Shown in pieces: positions 8,847 through 18,414 of a stretch of 64,000 nt of DNA. Source of the stretch: Cellvibrio sp. PSBB006 (GTDB taxonomy: Bacteria > Pseudomonadota > Gammaproteobacteria > Pseudomonadales > Cellvibrionaceae); contig NZ_CP021382.1 in NCBI RefSeq assembly GCF_002162135.1, forward strand, positions 3,842,001 to 3,906,000. Direction: 5' to 3'. The position numbers were made by a program, and so were the translations under genes. The notes under the pieces were generated by a model. The model was not told the origin of the DNA. It saw nothing but the letters and a program-made list of their open reading frames with translations, and did no database searches. How positions within the stretch are numbered: the stretch's first letter is position 1; each line of letters opens with the position of its first letter.

Positions 8847-9081
8847 AGCGTACCTGAAGGGGTTGTTCGAAGTGGCGGCTAGCATAGCGATTGTGTGTAA
8901 CCCACTCAACAACTATGTGCAGATTCTCACATTTTTTTAAACTGGCTGGCGAGCGTTGAGTGAATTGCTGTGTGCAACAGATTTGTGGAACAATAGGTCG
9001 CAACAGCATTACGCGAAAATCATGACCAAATAATGAAAGAGCAGTCCCACATACTGCTTGTTAGCCAGGATAATCAGCCCC

Positions 9082-9630
9082 GTGATAGACAACGATGGAT
9101 TTCGCCCTAACGTGGGCATCATGCTTACCAACGACCGGGGCCAATTGCTCTGGGCGCGGCGTGTGGGCGGGCAGGATGCCTGGCAATTCCCGCAGGGCGG
9201 CATTAATGCCAATGAAACGCCGGAGCAGGCGCTCTACCGTGAACTTCATGAAGAAATAGGTCTCCATCCAGAAGATGTGGAGATTCTTGCCTGCACCCGT
9301 GGTTGGCTGCGTTATCGTTTGCCCAGCCGCTTGGTTCGACATAACTCTCAACCGCTCTGCGTCGGGCAAAAGCAAAAATGGTTTTTGTTGCGCCTGCGTA
9401 CTGACGAAAGCCGTATTTGTCTGGAAAACGGTGGGCGGGCTGAGTTTGATGATTGGCGCTGGGTCAGTTATTGGTATCCGCTGAGCAAGGTAGTAGCGTT
9501 CAAGCGCGATGTGTATCGACGGGCATTAAAAGAATTATCCCTGGATCACAGCCAATTGGAAGATGGTGCGCTCGCTGAGAATTCATCGGTTTCCGGCGGT
9601 ACACATGCTACCTTACTAAGAGCCAGATAA
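9082..9630 (+). CDS. rppH: RNA pyrophosphohydrolase RppH
   Basis: Nudix hydrolase that removes pyrophosphate from the 5' end of mRNAs, the trigger for RNase E decay. 182 residues; the start is GTG at 9082, since family members begin with [13 protein letters not shown], and AGGA lies 11 nt upstream. The Nudix box is intact from [22 protein letters not shown] near residues 37-59 with the REXXEE-type core. [10 protein letters not shown] just before it is typical of RppH. It is followed after 119 bp by ptsP, the order known in Pseudomonas. Confidence 0.94.
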   Translation: MIDNDGFRPNVGIMLTNDRGQLLWARRVGGQDAWQFPQGGINANETPEQALYRELHEEIGLHPEDVEILACTRGWLRYRLPSRLVRHNSQPLCVGQKQKWFLLRLRTDESRICLENGGRAEFDDWRWVSYWYPLSKVVAFKRDVYRRALKELSLDHSQLEDGALAENSSVSGGTHATLLRAR

Positions 9631-9749
9631 GCTTCTCCGGGACATGTGCAACCTGGTATCCATGAGAAGCTCCTGAATCAGGGCGATCTTCCCACGCGCT
9701 ATCAGCGTGCGCAGATCACCGACAGACAACAACCAGGCAGTTCACCCCG

Positions 9750-12011
9750 ATGTTAAATTCACTCCGCAGTATTGTTCAGGAAGTCAATGCCGCCCGCGAC
9801 ATGAAGACAGCGCTGGCGATTATCGTCACGCGCGTCAAACAGGCTATGGGTACGCAGGTCTGCTCCGTCTATCTCGGTAATCCCAAAGGCGATTATGTCC
9901 TTATGGCGACCGATGGCTTGAATGCTGATGCGGTAGGTAAAGTGCGTTTGCGCCCCGGCGAAGGTCTGGTCGGCCGGGTCGTCATGCGGGAGGAGCCGGT
10001 TAATCTGGAGCACGCGGAGACTCACCCGAGTTATCAATATTTTCCTGAAACCGGTGAAGAGCGTTTCGCTTCTTTTCTTGGTGTGCCGATCATTCACCAC
10101 CGCAAAGTGTTGGGCGTACTCGTTGTTCAGCAGGTAGAACAGCGTCGTTTCGACGAAGGAGATGAAGCTTTTCTGGTCACCATGTCGGCCCAGCTTGCCG
10201 GGGTTATTGCCCATGCCGAAGCCACGGGCGCAATGGATATCATGGGTGACAAAGCCACCCAGGCAAAATTTATCGGTGTTTCCGGCGCACCGGGTATTGC
10301 CATTGGTGAGGCCGTGGTCATCACCCCGCCAGCGGATTTACGCTCAGTCCCTTATAAGGCTTGCACCGATGTGGACGCCGAGTTGGCGTTCTTTCAACAG
10401 TGTTTGATGGCGGTTCGTGAGGATATTAAATCCTTGGGCGAACAATTGCGCAGTCGGATCAACCGCGAAGAACAGGCGCTTTTTGATGCTTACCTGGCCA
10501 TGCTGGATGATGCTTCACTGGGCAGCGAAGTTTCGGAGCGCATCCGGCGTGGTACTAACGCGTCCTATGCGTGGAGCGAGGTTATCCTCGAACACGAAAA
10601 CACCTTCAACAGTATGAATGATCCCTACTTGCGCGAGCGGGCCACGGATCTGCGCGACCTGGGTCGGCGAGTGCTGGCTTACCTACAGGAATCCAACCAG
10701 AAGTGCCGGGTATATCCCGACAAAACCATCCTCATCGGTGAGGAGTTGACGGCTTCCATGTTGGGTGAAATTCCCAAGGAAAAGCTGGCCGGTCTGGTGT
10801 CGGTGCTCGGCTCCAGCAACTCGCACGTCGCCATCCTGGCGCGCGCCATGGATATTCCTACGGTAATGGGCGCTGTGGATTTACCTTACACCCAGATGGA
10901 CCAACGCTCGGTCATTGTTGATGGCTATAAAGGCACAGTCTACAGTGATCCCGGTCCCCAGCTACGCAAGCATTACAAAGCGATCTTCCTGGAAGAGCAG
11001 GAGCTGGTTAAGGGGCTGGAGGCGCTCAAGGACTTACCTTGTGAGACGCTGGATCATTATCGCTTACCGCTGTGGGTCAATACGGGTCTGATGACCGACG
11101 TCGTCCGCTCCCTGGAGCGGGGTGCCGAAGGTGTGGGGCTGTACCGGACCGAAGTGCCTTTTCTGTTGCGCGACCGTTTTCCCAGCGAGGAAGAGCAGCG
11201 GGCAATTTACCGCGAGCAGTTGGAGGCCTTTGCCCCCCATACCGTCACCATGCGCACCCTGGATATCGGCGGCGACAAGGCGTTGCCTTACTTTCCTATT
11301 GAAGAGGACAACCCCTTCCTGGGTTGGCGCGGCATTCGTGTCACGCTTGATCACCCGGAGATTTTCCTGGCGCAATTGCGCGCGATGATCAAAGCCAGTG
11401 AGGGGTTGGATAACCTGCGTATCTTGCTGCCGATGATCACCAGCGTAGCAGAGCTGGAGTCTTCAAAATTATTAATCCATCGCGTATTCAATGAGCTGCT
11501 GGAAGAAGGCTTCAAGGTCAAGATGCCGCATATCGGTGTGATGATCGAAGTCCCGGCAGCGGTTTACCAGGTGCGTGAATTATCGACGCGTGTGGATTTC
11601 CTGTCCGTCGGCAGTAACGACCTTACACAATACCTGCTTGCCGTCGATCGCAATAACGCGCGCGTAGCCGACCTCTATCAGGCGTTTCATCCGGCTGTAT
11701 TGCGGGCATTGCAGCATATTGTTACGGAAGGGCATGCTGAGCGCGTCAGTGTCGGCATTTGCGGTGAGCTGGCCGGTGACCCTGGCGCTGCCATTCTGTT
11801 GATGGCTATGGGTTACGATGTGCTTTCCATGAACGCAACGAATTTGCCCAAGGTGAAATCAGTGATTCGCAGCATAACCCTGAAGCAAGCCAAAGCCTTG
11901 CTGGCTGAGGTTATGACGATGGTGAATGCCGAGCAGATTCGTCAGCGTCTGGATCAGGCGTTGAAAGAAGCGGGCGTTACGCGTTTGATCAGGCCCGCTG
12001 CGCAGGATTAG
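9750..12011 (+). CDS. ptsP: PEP-protein phosphotransferase PtsP (enzyme I of nitrogen PTS)
   Basis: 753-residue cytosolic enzyme that takes phosphate from PEP and starts the nitrogen-related phosphorelay (EI-Ntr to NPr to EIIA-Ntr). Residues 1-165 form the GAF sensor domain. Enzyme I domains follow, with the phosphorylated histidine His359 in LGSSNSHVAILARAM. The C-terminal PEP-binding barrel carries GLYRTEVPFLLRDRFP, MRTLDIGGDKALPY, the SVGSNDLTQY motif and the catalytic cysteine in VGICGELAGDP. All expected active-site residues are visible and the length is normal. It is probably cotranscribed with rppH. Confidence 0.95.
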   Translation: MLNSLRSIVQEVNAARDMKTALAIIVTRVKQAMGTQVCSVYLGNPKGDYVLMATDGLNADAVGKVRLRPGEGLVGRVVMREEPVNLEHAETHPSYQYFPETGEERFASFLGVPIIHHRKVLGVLVVQQVEQRRFDEGDEAFLVTMSAQLAGVIAHAEATGAMDIMGDKATQAKFIGVSGAPGIAIGEAVVITPPADLRSVPYKACTDVDAELAFFQQCLMAVREDIKSLGEQLRSRINREEQALFDAYLAMLDDASLGSEVSERIRRGTNASYAWSEVILEHENTFNSMNDPYLRERATDLRDLGRRVLAYLQESNQKCRVYPDKTILIGEELTASMLGEIPKEKLAGLVSVLGSSNSHVAILARAMDIPTVMGAVDLPYTQMDQRSVIVDGYKGTVYSDPGPQLRKHYKAIFLEEQELVKGLEALKDLPCETLDHYRLPLWVNTGLMTDVVRSLERGAEGVGLYRTEVPFLLRDRFPSEEEQRAIYREQLEAFAPHTVTMRTLDIGGDKALPYFPIEEDNPFLGWRGIRVTLDHPEIFLAQLRAMIKASEGLDNLRILLPMITSVAELESSKLLIHRVFNELLEEGFKVKMPHIGVMIEVPAAVYQVRELSTRVDFLSVGSNDLTQYLLAVDRNNARVADLYQAFHPAVLRALQHIVTEGHAERVSVGICGELAGDPGAAILLMAMGYDVLSMNATNLPKVKSVIRSITLKQAKALLAEVMTMVNAEQIRQRLDQALKEAGVTRLIRPAAQD

Positions 12012-12127
12012 CTTTTCTACGCTCAGCAAAACCTTTGCATGACTTAACTGCCACCTCAGGGGGTGACTGAGCGATCAATGGTGTTATGATTGCCCGCGTT
12101 CTTGATCCCACAGGCTATTTTTCCACT

Positions 12128-12943
12128 ATGTTGACCTACCCCGAGATCGATCCCGTCGCACTGGCTATTGGTCCCCTCAAAATTCACTGGTATGGCGTGA
12201 TGTATCTGCTGGCGTTTGCCAGCGCATGGCTGCTTGCCACGCATCGAGCCAAAGCCCCCAATGCGCTGATCAATAAGGCGCAGGTAGAAAATCTGATTAC
12301 CTACGGCGCATTTGGCGTGATTATCGGTGGCCGGGTGGGATATGTCGTGCTCTACCAGTTTGAGACCTGGATGAACGATCCGCTGTGGTTGTTTCGTGTC
12401 TGGGAAGGCGGCATGTCATTCCACGGTGGGCTTATCGGCGTCATTGTGGCCATGCTGATCTACGCTCACCGCATCCATAAGCCCTATCTAGCCCTGATGG
12501 ATTTTATTGCTCCTGTTGTTCCTCTGGGGCTTGGCTTTGGGCGTCTGGGGAATTTCATCGGGCAGGAGTTGTGGGGTCGGGTGACCGATAGCCGGTGGGG
12601 AATGATCTTCCCGCGCGACCCGTCCGGTTTGCCACGGCATCCTTCGCAGTTATATCAGGCCGCTCTGGAAGGTCTGGTGTTATTTATTATCCTGTTCTGG
12701 TTCTCACGTAAACCGCGCCCGCGTGGTGCTGTGTGTGGTCTTTTCCTGGTTTTTTATGCCGCATTCCGCTTCCTGGTGGAGTTTGTGCGAGAGCCAGACA
12801 GTCATATCGGTTTCGACTTGCTGGGTTGGATGACTCGCGGACAATTATTGTCAATTCCTCTGTTTTTCCTCGGTATCGGTTTAATGATCTATGCCTATTG
12901 GCCAAGCAAAACCCCGGATGCAGTTGGCGTCAGCAAAAAATGA
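12128..12943 (+). CDS. lgt: Prolipoprotein diacylglyceryl transferase Lgt
   Basis: Inner-membrane enzyme that attaches diacylglycerol from phosphatidylglycerol to the lipobox cysteine of prolipoproteins. The 271-residue product begins MLTYPEIDPVALAIGPLKIHWYG, which decides the ATG at 12128 over an in-frame ATG 42 bp upstream. The signature GRLGNFIGQELWGRVTD, the arginine in GGRVGYV and FRVWEGGMSFHGGLIG match the family, with about seven membrane helices. It is followed by thyA after 24 bp, the usual neighbour in gammaproteobacteria. Confidence 0.95.
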   Translation: MLTYPEIDPVALAIGPLKIHWYGVMYLLAFASAWLLATHRAKAPNALINKAQVENLITYGAFGVIIGGRVGYVVLYQFETWMNDPLWLFRVWEGGMSFHGGLIGVIVAMLIYAHRIHKPYLALMDFIAPVVPLGLGFGRLGNFIGQELWGRVTDSRWGMIFPRDPSGLPRHPSQLYQAALEGLVLFIILFWFSRKPRPRGAVCGLFLVFYAAFRFLVEFVREPDSHIGFDLLGWMTRGQLLSIPLFFLGIGLMIYAYWPSKTPDAVGVSKK

Positions 12944-12967
12944 GCGAATGTTGAGAGAGTCATATAA

Positions 12968-13807
12968 ATGAAACAATACCTTGACCTGATGCGCGATGTA
13001 GTGGAAAACGGTATTCAGCGAGGCGATCGCACCGGTACCGGAACCCGCTCAGTCTTTGGTCGGCAGCTCAGGTTTGATCTTAAGCAAGGTTTTCCGCTGG
13101 TAACTACCAAGACGGTTCATCTTAAAAGCGTGATTGTTGAATTGCTGTGGTTTTTGCAGGGGCGCACAGATGTGGGCTGGCTGCAGGAGCGAGGCTGTAG
13201 CATCTGGAATGAATGGGCGACCGCCGAAGGTGAGCTGGGGCCGGTATATGGCAAACAGTGGCGCAGCTGGGCCTGTCCGGATGGCAGTACGATCGATCAG
13301 ATTTCCCAGGTTATCGAACAAATCAAAACCCGTCCGACATCGCGTCGACTGATTGTAAGTGCCTGGAACCCGGCTGATCTGCCCGATGAGTCCCTGAGTC
13401 CACAACAGAATGTTGAGCAGGGGCGTATGGCGTTAGCTGCCTGCCATACGTTGTTTCAGTTTTATGTGGCCGAAGGAAAATTGTCGTGTCAGCTCTATCA
13501 GCGCAGTGCAGACCTCTTTTTAGGGGTACCTTTCAACATTGCCAGTTATGCGCTGCTAACGCATATGATTGCGCAGCAGTGTGGGTTGGGTGTGGGCGAT
13601 TTTGTGCACACCTTCGGCGATTGTCATTTGTATAACAACCACATAACGGACGAAATTGTGTACGAACAATTGAACCGCGCGCCAAAAAAATTGCCCAAGC
13701 TCATCATCAAGCGCCATCCGGGCAGTATTTTTGATTATCAACTGGAAGACTTTGAATTTGCCGGTTATGAACCCCATCCGCGAATTGTTGCGCCGATTGC
13801 AATCTAA
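12968..13807 (+). CDS. thyA: Thymidylate synthase
   Basis: Makes dTMP from dUMP with methylenetetrahydrofolate. 279 residues with every ThyA block: [25 protein letters not shown], the catalytic Cys159 in [31 protein letters not shown] and [12 protein letters not shown]. It is about 15 residues longer than the E. coli enzyme because of an insertion around residues 140-152 ([13 protein letters not shown]) just before the active-site cysteine. It lies between lgt and folA, so the dTMP-folate cycle genes are side by side. Confidence 0.96.
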   Translation: MKQYLDLMRDVVENGIQRGDRTGTGTRSVFGRQLRFDLKQGFPLVTTKTVHLKSVIVELLWFLQGRTDVGWLQERGCSIWNEWATAEGELGPVYGKQWRSWACPDGSTIDQISQVIEQIKTRPTSRRLIVSAWNPADLPDESLSPQQNVEQGRMALAACHTLFQFYVAEGKLSCQLYQRSADLFLGVPFNIASYALLTHMIAQQCGLGVGDFVHTFGDCHLYNNHITDEIVYEQLNRAPKKLPKLIIKRHPGSIFDYQLEDFEFAGYEPHPRIVAPIAI

Positions 13808-13837
13808 TTAAGCGCAAACAACTGGAGTACAACCCTG

Positions 13838-14347
13838 GTGAAACTAGCCCTGATTGTCGCTGCTGCGGCCAATAACGTTATTGGTTGTGAAAATCGTTTG
13901 CCATGGCATCTGCCGGAAGATCTGAAGTACTTCAAGGCAACGACGATGGGCAAGCCCATTATTATGGGGCGGAAGACATACGACTCCATCGGTAGAGCTT
14001 TACCGGGGCGGACTAATATCGTGATCACTCGCCAGCAGGATTGGCAAGCTGAGGGTGTGCTGGTGGCCCACGACCTTGATCAGGCTATCGAGTTGGCTGA
14101 GGGTGTAGTTACCAGCGCTGATGAGGGGATAGATGAGGCGCTGGTCATTGGTGGAGCCGAAATTTACCGAGCTAGCATAAAGCGTGCCCAGAAAATTTAT
14201 TTGACACGAATTAAAAAAAATTTTCCCGGGGATGCATATTTCCCGGAATTATCTCCGCAGGAGTGGTTAAAAGTATCTGCCATAGAGGGTGACGCTCAAT
14301 CCTCAGAGCCGCATAGTTTTTGGGTGCTGGAGCGAGTTGGTCAATAA
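13838..14347 (+). CDS. folA: Dihydrofolate reductase
   Basis: Reduces dihydrofolate with NADPH, regenerating the cofactor used by the adjacent thyA product. 169 residues starting at GTG, with GGAG 10 nt upstream. The substrate-site motif NRLPWHLPEDLKYFK (catalytic acidic residue in PEDL), the NADPH-binding GRKTYDSIGRALPGR and the IGGAEIY motif are all in place. It is the last gene of the rppH-folA block; a terminator follows about 40 bp after the stop. Confidence 0.96.
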   Translation: MKLALIVAAAANNVIGCENRLPWHLPEDLKYFKATTMGKPIIMGRKTYDSIGRALPGRTNIVITRQQDWQAEGVLVAHDLDQAIELAEGVVTSADEGIDEALVIGGAEIYRASIKRAQKIYLTRIKKNFPGDAYFPELSPQEWLKVSAIEGDAQSSEPHSFWVLERVGQ

Positions 14348-14385
14348 GTAACCTCTAATAACCTTTGGTTCTTATAATCGAGGTG

Positions 14386-14412
14386 AAAAATGCGCCAAAT
14401 GGCGTAATTTTT
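14386..14412 (+). terminator. Rho-independent terminator after folA
   Basis: TGCGCC, loop AAAT and GGCGTA form a short stem flanked by an A-run upstream and ATTTTT downstream, as in a bidirectional intrinsic terminator. It separates folA from the TonB operon. Confidence 0.65.
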
Positions 14413-14504
14413 AGCTAAATGTTACTTATTGTTGGTTTTGAAATATGTCACTGTTACCGCAGTGATACTTAAGTACACACGTAGAAAGCCTTTTGGATAA
14501 AACA

Positions 14505-14534
14505 TTGAATGTGGGCGAAAGCTCTTATTACAAT
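14505..14534 (+). promoter_or_regulatory. Likely sigma-70 promoter of the TonB operon
   Basis: TTGAAT, an 18-bp spacer and TACAAT (5 of 6 to the -10 consensus) lie about 105 bp ahead of the first gene. The predicted leader contains a small hairpin, CCTCG-CTTT-CGAGG at 14551-14564. I see no convincing Fur box. The rest of the 294-bp gap holds no gene. Confidence 0.45.
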
Positions 14535-14641
14535 GCGGCGTTCTTAATTGCCTCGCTTTCGAGGCTACGTGGATAACGCGTCTGTGGCACTTCCGTTACT
14601 GTCGCAAACTCACTTGATGAAGCACCCGAGTTGGGGGGAAT

Positions 14642-15424
14642 ATGAAAAAACAGCGATTGAAAGCCGTGGTTTTATCCACCGTGCTTTCTGCCGGCGCGCT
14701 AATGGGTAGCGTTGCTCAGGCAGATCAAACCCTGGATGCAGTTCTCCAGGTAGGTCAAACCAAGACGACCTTGGCACAAGAATCACAAAAACGTATTGAT
14801 CGACTGGCTCAGGAAACTGATGACCTTACCCAAGAATTCAAAGCGGTCAGCAAAGAAATCGAAGGTCTGCGCGTTTACAATGCCCAGTTGGAAAAACAAG
14901 TTGCTGCCCAGCTGCAAGTTATCAAAGATCTCGATGCTTCTATCGAACAGGTCACTGTGGTTGAGCGCCAGATTCAACCGCTGATCATGCGTATGCTGGA
15001 TGCTTTGGAACAGTTTATTGCATTGGATAAACCTTTCCTTTTGGAAGAGCGTCAAAACCGCATTCAAATGCTGCGTGACAATCAGGATCGTGCTGATATC
15101 TCCGTTTCCGAAAAATTCCGCCAGGTACTCGAAGCCTACAAAATCGAATCCGATTACGGTCGCTTCCTGAATGAGTACAAAGCAACCCTTAACGTCGGTG
15201 GTCAGGATCGTGAAGTGAACATTCTTCAGGTCGGCCGTGTCTCGCTTATGTATCAAACTACTGATACCGAGCTGTCCGGTGCTTGGGATGCGGGTCAGAA
15301 CGCATGGGTTGAATTGGATGACTCATACCGTTCTCTCATTCTCAAAGGTTTGCGTATCGCACGTAAACAAGCCTCTCCAGACATCTTAACCGTACCTGTT
15401 CAAGCTCCGGAGGCAGCACAATGA
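14642..15424 (+). CDS. DUF3450 periplasmic coiled-coil protein, first gene of TonB operon
   Basis: 260 residues with a cleavable signal peptide (cleavage after AQA near residue 27). Residues about 30-110 are long heptad-rich helices (SQKRIDRLAQETDDLTQEF and following), predicted coiled coil. The rest fits the DUF3450 family. Such proteins are found upstream of TtpC/ExbB-type motor genes and are presumed periplasmic partners of the complex, but no biochemical role is established to my knowledge. The stop overlaps the start of the next gene by 4 bp (ATGA), so translation is coupled. Confidence 0.87.
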   Translation: MKKQRLKAVVLSTVLSAGALMGSVAQADQTLDAVLQVGQTKTTLAQESQKRIDRLAQETDDLTQEFKAVSKEIEGLRVYNAQLEKQVAAQLQVIKDLDASIEQVTVVERQIQPLIMRMLDALEQFIALDKPFLLEERQNRIQMLRDNQDRADISVSEKFRQVLEAYKIESDYGRFLNEYKATLNVGGQDREVNILQVGRVSLMYQTTDTELSGAWDAGQNAWVELDDSYRSLILKGLRIARKQASPDILTVPVQAPEAAQ

Positions 15425-16794
15425 AGATGAAGTTTGTAAAAAGCTGCATGGCTCTCGTGGCCGCAGGTTTGCTGAGCAGCAGTTTTGCCCTGGCGCAGCA
15501 GGCTGACAAGGCTGCAACGCTGGACCAACTGTTGGATATGGTAAAAAAATCCCAGATCGCTGAGTCTGCCGAACACCGTCAGCGTGAAGCCGAGTTTTCG
15601 CGCAACAAAGCCAACCAGGCTAATTTGCTGGCCCAGGCTAAAGCGACTCGCCAGGCTGAAGAGACCCGCTCAGAGCGTTTGGAAAAAGTTCACTCTGACC
15701 AGGAGTTGCAAGTTACCGCTAAAAGAACCCAGTTCAATGAACGTCTTGGTTCAATGCGCGAACTGTTTGGTCACTTGACTTCAACTGCCGGTGATTTGCG
15801 TGTAGCTACCGAAAGTTCTTTGGTAAGTGCTCAATACCCGAATCGTGGTGACTTCCTTGAAGACCTGATCGACAAAATGAACAGCAACACCAAGTTGCCT
15901 ACCATCGCTGAGATTGAGCGTCTGTGGTATGAAGTTCAGCGTGAGATGGTTGAAGGTGGCCGTGTCAGCAAATTCAATGGTGTTGTTATTAAGCCTAATG
16001 GTGACAGAGCTGAGCAGGAAATCGTACGTATTGGCGTATGGAATCTGGTCTCTAACGGTCAGTACCTGAGCTTTGAAGGTGGCAAAATTTCCGAATTGCC
16101 ACGTCAGCCCGACGGGTTTTCTTCAGGCGCTTCCGCGTTGCAAGAATCTACGTCTGGTTTGACTGGTGTAGGTATTGATCCTACTGGCCCAACTGGCGGT
16201 TCCCTACTTGCTGCACTGATCAACAAAGAAACGCTTGTTGAGCAATGGCATCACGGTGGTTTGGTTGGTTATGTGATCACCGGTGTGGGTATTTTCGGTG
16301 TATTGCTTGGCTTGTGGCGTATTCTGGTGTTGTTCGGTGTTAGTGCAAAAGTTAGTGCGCAGCTTAAGTCGAGCAAACCAAACCCGAACAATCCATTGGG
16401 TCGTGTGCTCAAAGTGGCTGAGGACAACCCTAAAGCTGACAATGAAACGCTGGAGTTGAAGCTTGAAGAAGCTGTGCTGAAAGAGCGTCCTGCTATCGAA
16501 AGTGGCTTGGCTATTTTGAAGATCATTGCAGCCGTCGCTCCGTTGTTGGGTCTGTTGGGTACCGTAACCGGTATGATCGAAACCTTCCAGGCTATCACCA
16601 TCTTCGGTGCGGGTGACCCTAAAAATATGGCGGGCGGTATTTCTGCTGCGCTGGTTACAACGGTACAAGGTCTGGTTGTTGCAATTCCTGTGGTCCTGAT
16701 GCACACCCTGGTTAACGGTCGCGCCAAGCGTATCGTTCATGTCCTGGAAGAGCAGACTGCAGGTATCATCGCCGAAAACGCTGAACGCAAGTAG
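15421..16794 (+). CDS. TtpC-like MotA/TolQ/ExbB proton-channel protein with large periplasmic N-terminus
   Basis: 457 residues. A signal peptide (SSSFALAQQ) is followed by a periplasmic helical region to about residue 270, and then by an ExbB-like channel: a first membrane helix at GGLVGYVITGVGIFGVLLG, then the conserved block IAAVAPLLGLLGTVTGMIETF with the downstream second and third helices. This architecture is that of TtpC, an extra component required by Vibrio TonB2-type systems. It probably joins the regular ExbB and ExbD encoded next to convert proton flow into TonB movement. The DUF3450 gene overlaps it; exbB follows after 10 bp. Confidence 0.88.
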   Translation: MKMKFVKSCMALVAAGLLSSSFALAQQADKAATLDQLLDMVKKSQIAESAEHRQREAEFSRNKANQANLLAQAKATRQAEETRSERLEKVHSDQELQVTAKRTQFNERLGSMRELFGHLTSTAGDLRVATESSLVSAQYPNRGDFLEDLIDKMNSNTKLPTIAEIERLWYEVQREMVEGGRVSKFNGVVIKPNGDRAEQEIVRIGVWNLVSNGQYLSFEGGKISELPRQPDGFSSGASALQESTSGLTGVGIDPTGPTGGSLLAALINKETLVEQWHHGGLVGYVITGVGIFGVLLGLWRILVLFGVSAKVSAQLKSSKPNPNNPLGRVLKVAEDNPKADNETLELKLEEAVLKERPAIESGLAILKIIAAVAPLLGLLGTVTGMIETFQAITIFGAGDPKNMAGGISAALVTTVQGLVVAIPVVLMHTLVNGRAKRIVHVLEEQTAGIIAENAERK

Positions 16795-16804
16795 GAGATA
16801 ACTC

Positions 16805-17332
16805 ATGCAGGCATTAATGGACGCATTTGCAGCCATTGGAGCCTTTATGGATCAGGGCGGCCCTTTGATGTATTGGATCGCCGCCCTCACCTTTGTAATG
16901 TGGACGTTGGCTTTTGAGCGCGTCTGGTATTTCAAAGGGAATCTGAAAGGTGACGTACAACGATCTCTGGATGCTTGGGAGGCGCGTAAAGAGCGCAAGT
17001 CCTGGAATGCACACAGAATTCGTGAGGCTATGATTTCGCGCATGTCCGACAAGATCCAGCAGAACATGGACATGATTGCAACATTGATTGCAGTTTGTCC
17101 TCTGATGGGGTTGCTCGGTACGGTGACCGGTATGATCGAAGTGTTTGGCGTGTTGGCTACCACGGGTGGTGGTGACGCTAAACAAATGGCTGGTGGTGTG
17201 TCGAGAGCAACTATCCCTACCATGGCGGGTATGGTTGCTGCGCTGTCCGGTTTGTTTATCAATACCTATTTGACCCGTATTGCAGAGCGCGAAAATCAAC
17301 TGTTTGCCGACCACCTGACGATGGATCACTAA
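16805..17332 (+). CDS. exbB: ExbB proton-channel subunit
   Basis: 175-residue inner-membrane protein, the standard short ExbB/TolQ form. The first helix is near residues 20-40 (PLMYWIAALTFVMWTLAFERV), and the conserved VCPLMGLLGTVTGMIEVF and MAGGVSRATIPTMAGMVAA segments make the other two. It pairs with ExbD to harvest the proton gradient for TonB. A strong AGGAG precedes the ATG by 8 nt. It is placed between the TtpC-like gene and exbD. Confidence 0.92.
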   Translation: MQALMDAFAAIGAFMDQGGPLMYWIAALTFVMWTLAFERVWYFKGNLKGDVQRSLDAWEARKERKSWNAHRIREAMISRMSDKIQQNMDMIATLIAVCPLMGLLGTVTGMIEVFGVLATTGGGDAKQMAGGVSRATIPTMAGMVAALSGLFINTYLTRIAERENQLFADHLTMDH

Positions 17333-17369
17333 GGTTCATGTGCTAAAGAATTAACCGAAGAGATTTCTC

Positions 17370-17774
17370 ATGGCCAGAAATAGTGCAAAACCCGAAGAAG
17401 AAGCGCAGGCGATTGACCTGACGCCCATGCTTGACGTGGTCTTCATTATGTTGATTTTCTTCATTGTTACGGCAACTTTCATTAAAGAAGCTGGTATCGA
17501 AGTAAATCGTCCTGAAGCGACCACAGCGGATGAGAAAAAACGTGCCAGTATCTTGATTGCTGTCAGCAATAACAATGAAATCTGGATTGATAAGAACCGT
17601 GTTGATCCGCGCGGTGTTCGTCAGGCTATTGAACGCCTATTGGCTGAAAATCCCAAAGGAACTGTGGTAATCCAGTCTGATAGTGAAGCCAGTATCGAGC
17701 TGTTAGTTGATATCACCACGGCTGCACGTGAAGCAGGCGTGAATGATGTCGCTGTCTCAACTGAAAAGAAATAG
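17370..17774 (+). CDS. exbD: ExbD proton-channel subunit
   Basis: 134-residue protein with one membrane helix near the N-terminus. The essential aspartate is Asp22 in LTPMLDVVFIMLIFFIVTA, followed by a periplasmic domain (residues 45-134). It is the stator partner of ExbB in TonB energisation. It ends 6 bp before tonB. Confidence 0.93.
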   Translation: MARNSAKPEEEAQAIDLTPMLDVVFIMLIFFIVTATFIKEAGIEVNRPEATTADEKKRASILIAVSNNNEIWIDKNRVDPRGVRQAIERLLAENPKGTVVIQSDSEASIELLVDITTAAREAGVNDVAVSTEKK

Positions 17775-17780
17775 GCCGCT

Positions 17781-18401
17781 ATGAACATTGCAAGAGTAGG
17801 TATAGCTGGAGGCTTGGGGGTGGTTGCCACCTTCTTGCTTCTGTTTTTGATGCATTCGTTGATCAACAAAGATCTTGGTGAAGCTCCAGAAGAGAAAGAG
17901 ACCAAGATTGCCGATGTTCAGATGCCAAAAACCGAGATCGAGACACGCTACGAAGAGGCTAAGCCGGAAAAACCGGAAGAGCCTCAAACTCCTCCGCCCG
18001 ATATCCCCGAGCCGGAATTTGATGCGCCTGATGCGAATCTTGATGGCCTTAATATGGAAGCGCCAACCTTCGATACTGATATTGCCATGAACATTGGTGG
18101 CTTTAGTGGTGACGGTGAATATCTGCCTATCGTGAAGGTTGCTCCAGAGTACCCCAGTAATGCTGCATCACGCGGTATTGAAGGTTTCTGTACTGTGGAA
18201 TTTACCGTTACGGCTAATGGATCTACCAAAGACGTGGTTGCTATTGATTGCACGACTAAAGATGGTAAACCAACGTCTGTATTCAACCGGGCATCAATTC
18301 GCGCTGCGGAAAGATTCAAATATCGTCCGAAGGTAGTTGATGGTGTACCGATTGAAGTTCCGGGCGTCCGCAACAGATTCGTGTACGAGTTGGCAAAGTA
18401 A
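17781..18401 (+). CDS. tonB: TonB energy transducer
   Basis: 206 residues: one N-terminal membrane helix (GLGVVATFLLLFLMHSL), a Pro/Glu/Lys-rich spacer at about 45-80 (KPEKPEEPQTPPPDIPEPE), and a C-terminal TonB fold from about residue 115 (YPSNAASRGIEGFCTVEFTV to RNRFVYELAK). It contacts the TonB box of outer-membrane receptors such as the two in this window. The spacer is short, as in TonB2-type proteins. Two cysteines in the C-terminal domain (GFCTV, AIDCTT) could form a disulfide. The TPR gene follows after 13 bp. Confidence 0.92.
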   Translation: MNIARVGIAGGLGVVATFLLLFLMHSLINKDLGEAPEEKETKIADVQMPKTEIETRYEEAKPEKPEEPQTPPPDIPEPEFDAPDANLDGLNMEAPTFDTDIAMNIGGFSGDGEYLPIVKVAPEYPSNAASRGIEGFCTVEFTVTANGSTKDVVAIDCTTKDGKPTSVFNRASIRAAERFKYRPKVVDGVPIEVPGVRNRFVYELAK

Positions 18402-18414
18402 GAGAGGTGTGAAT

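Noticed and set aside
9630..9671. 8-bp inverted repeat AGCTTCTC/GAGAAGCT after rppH
   Set aside because: The 26-nt loop and lack of a T-run make it unlikely to be a terminator, and a regulatory role cannot be supported.
16204..16836. 210-codon minus-strand frame opposite the TtpC-like gene
   Set aside because: Composition rich in Gln, Thr, His and Asn is the expected mirror of the membrane-protein coding strand; no independent evidence.
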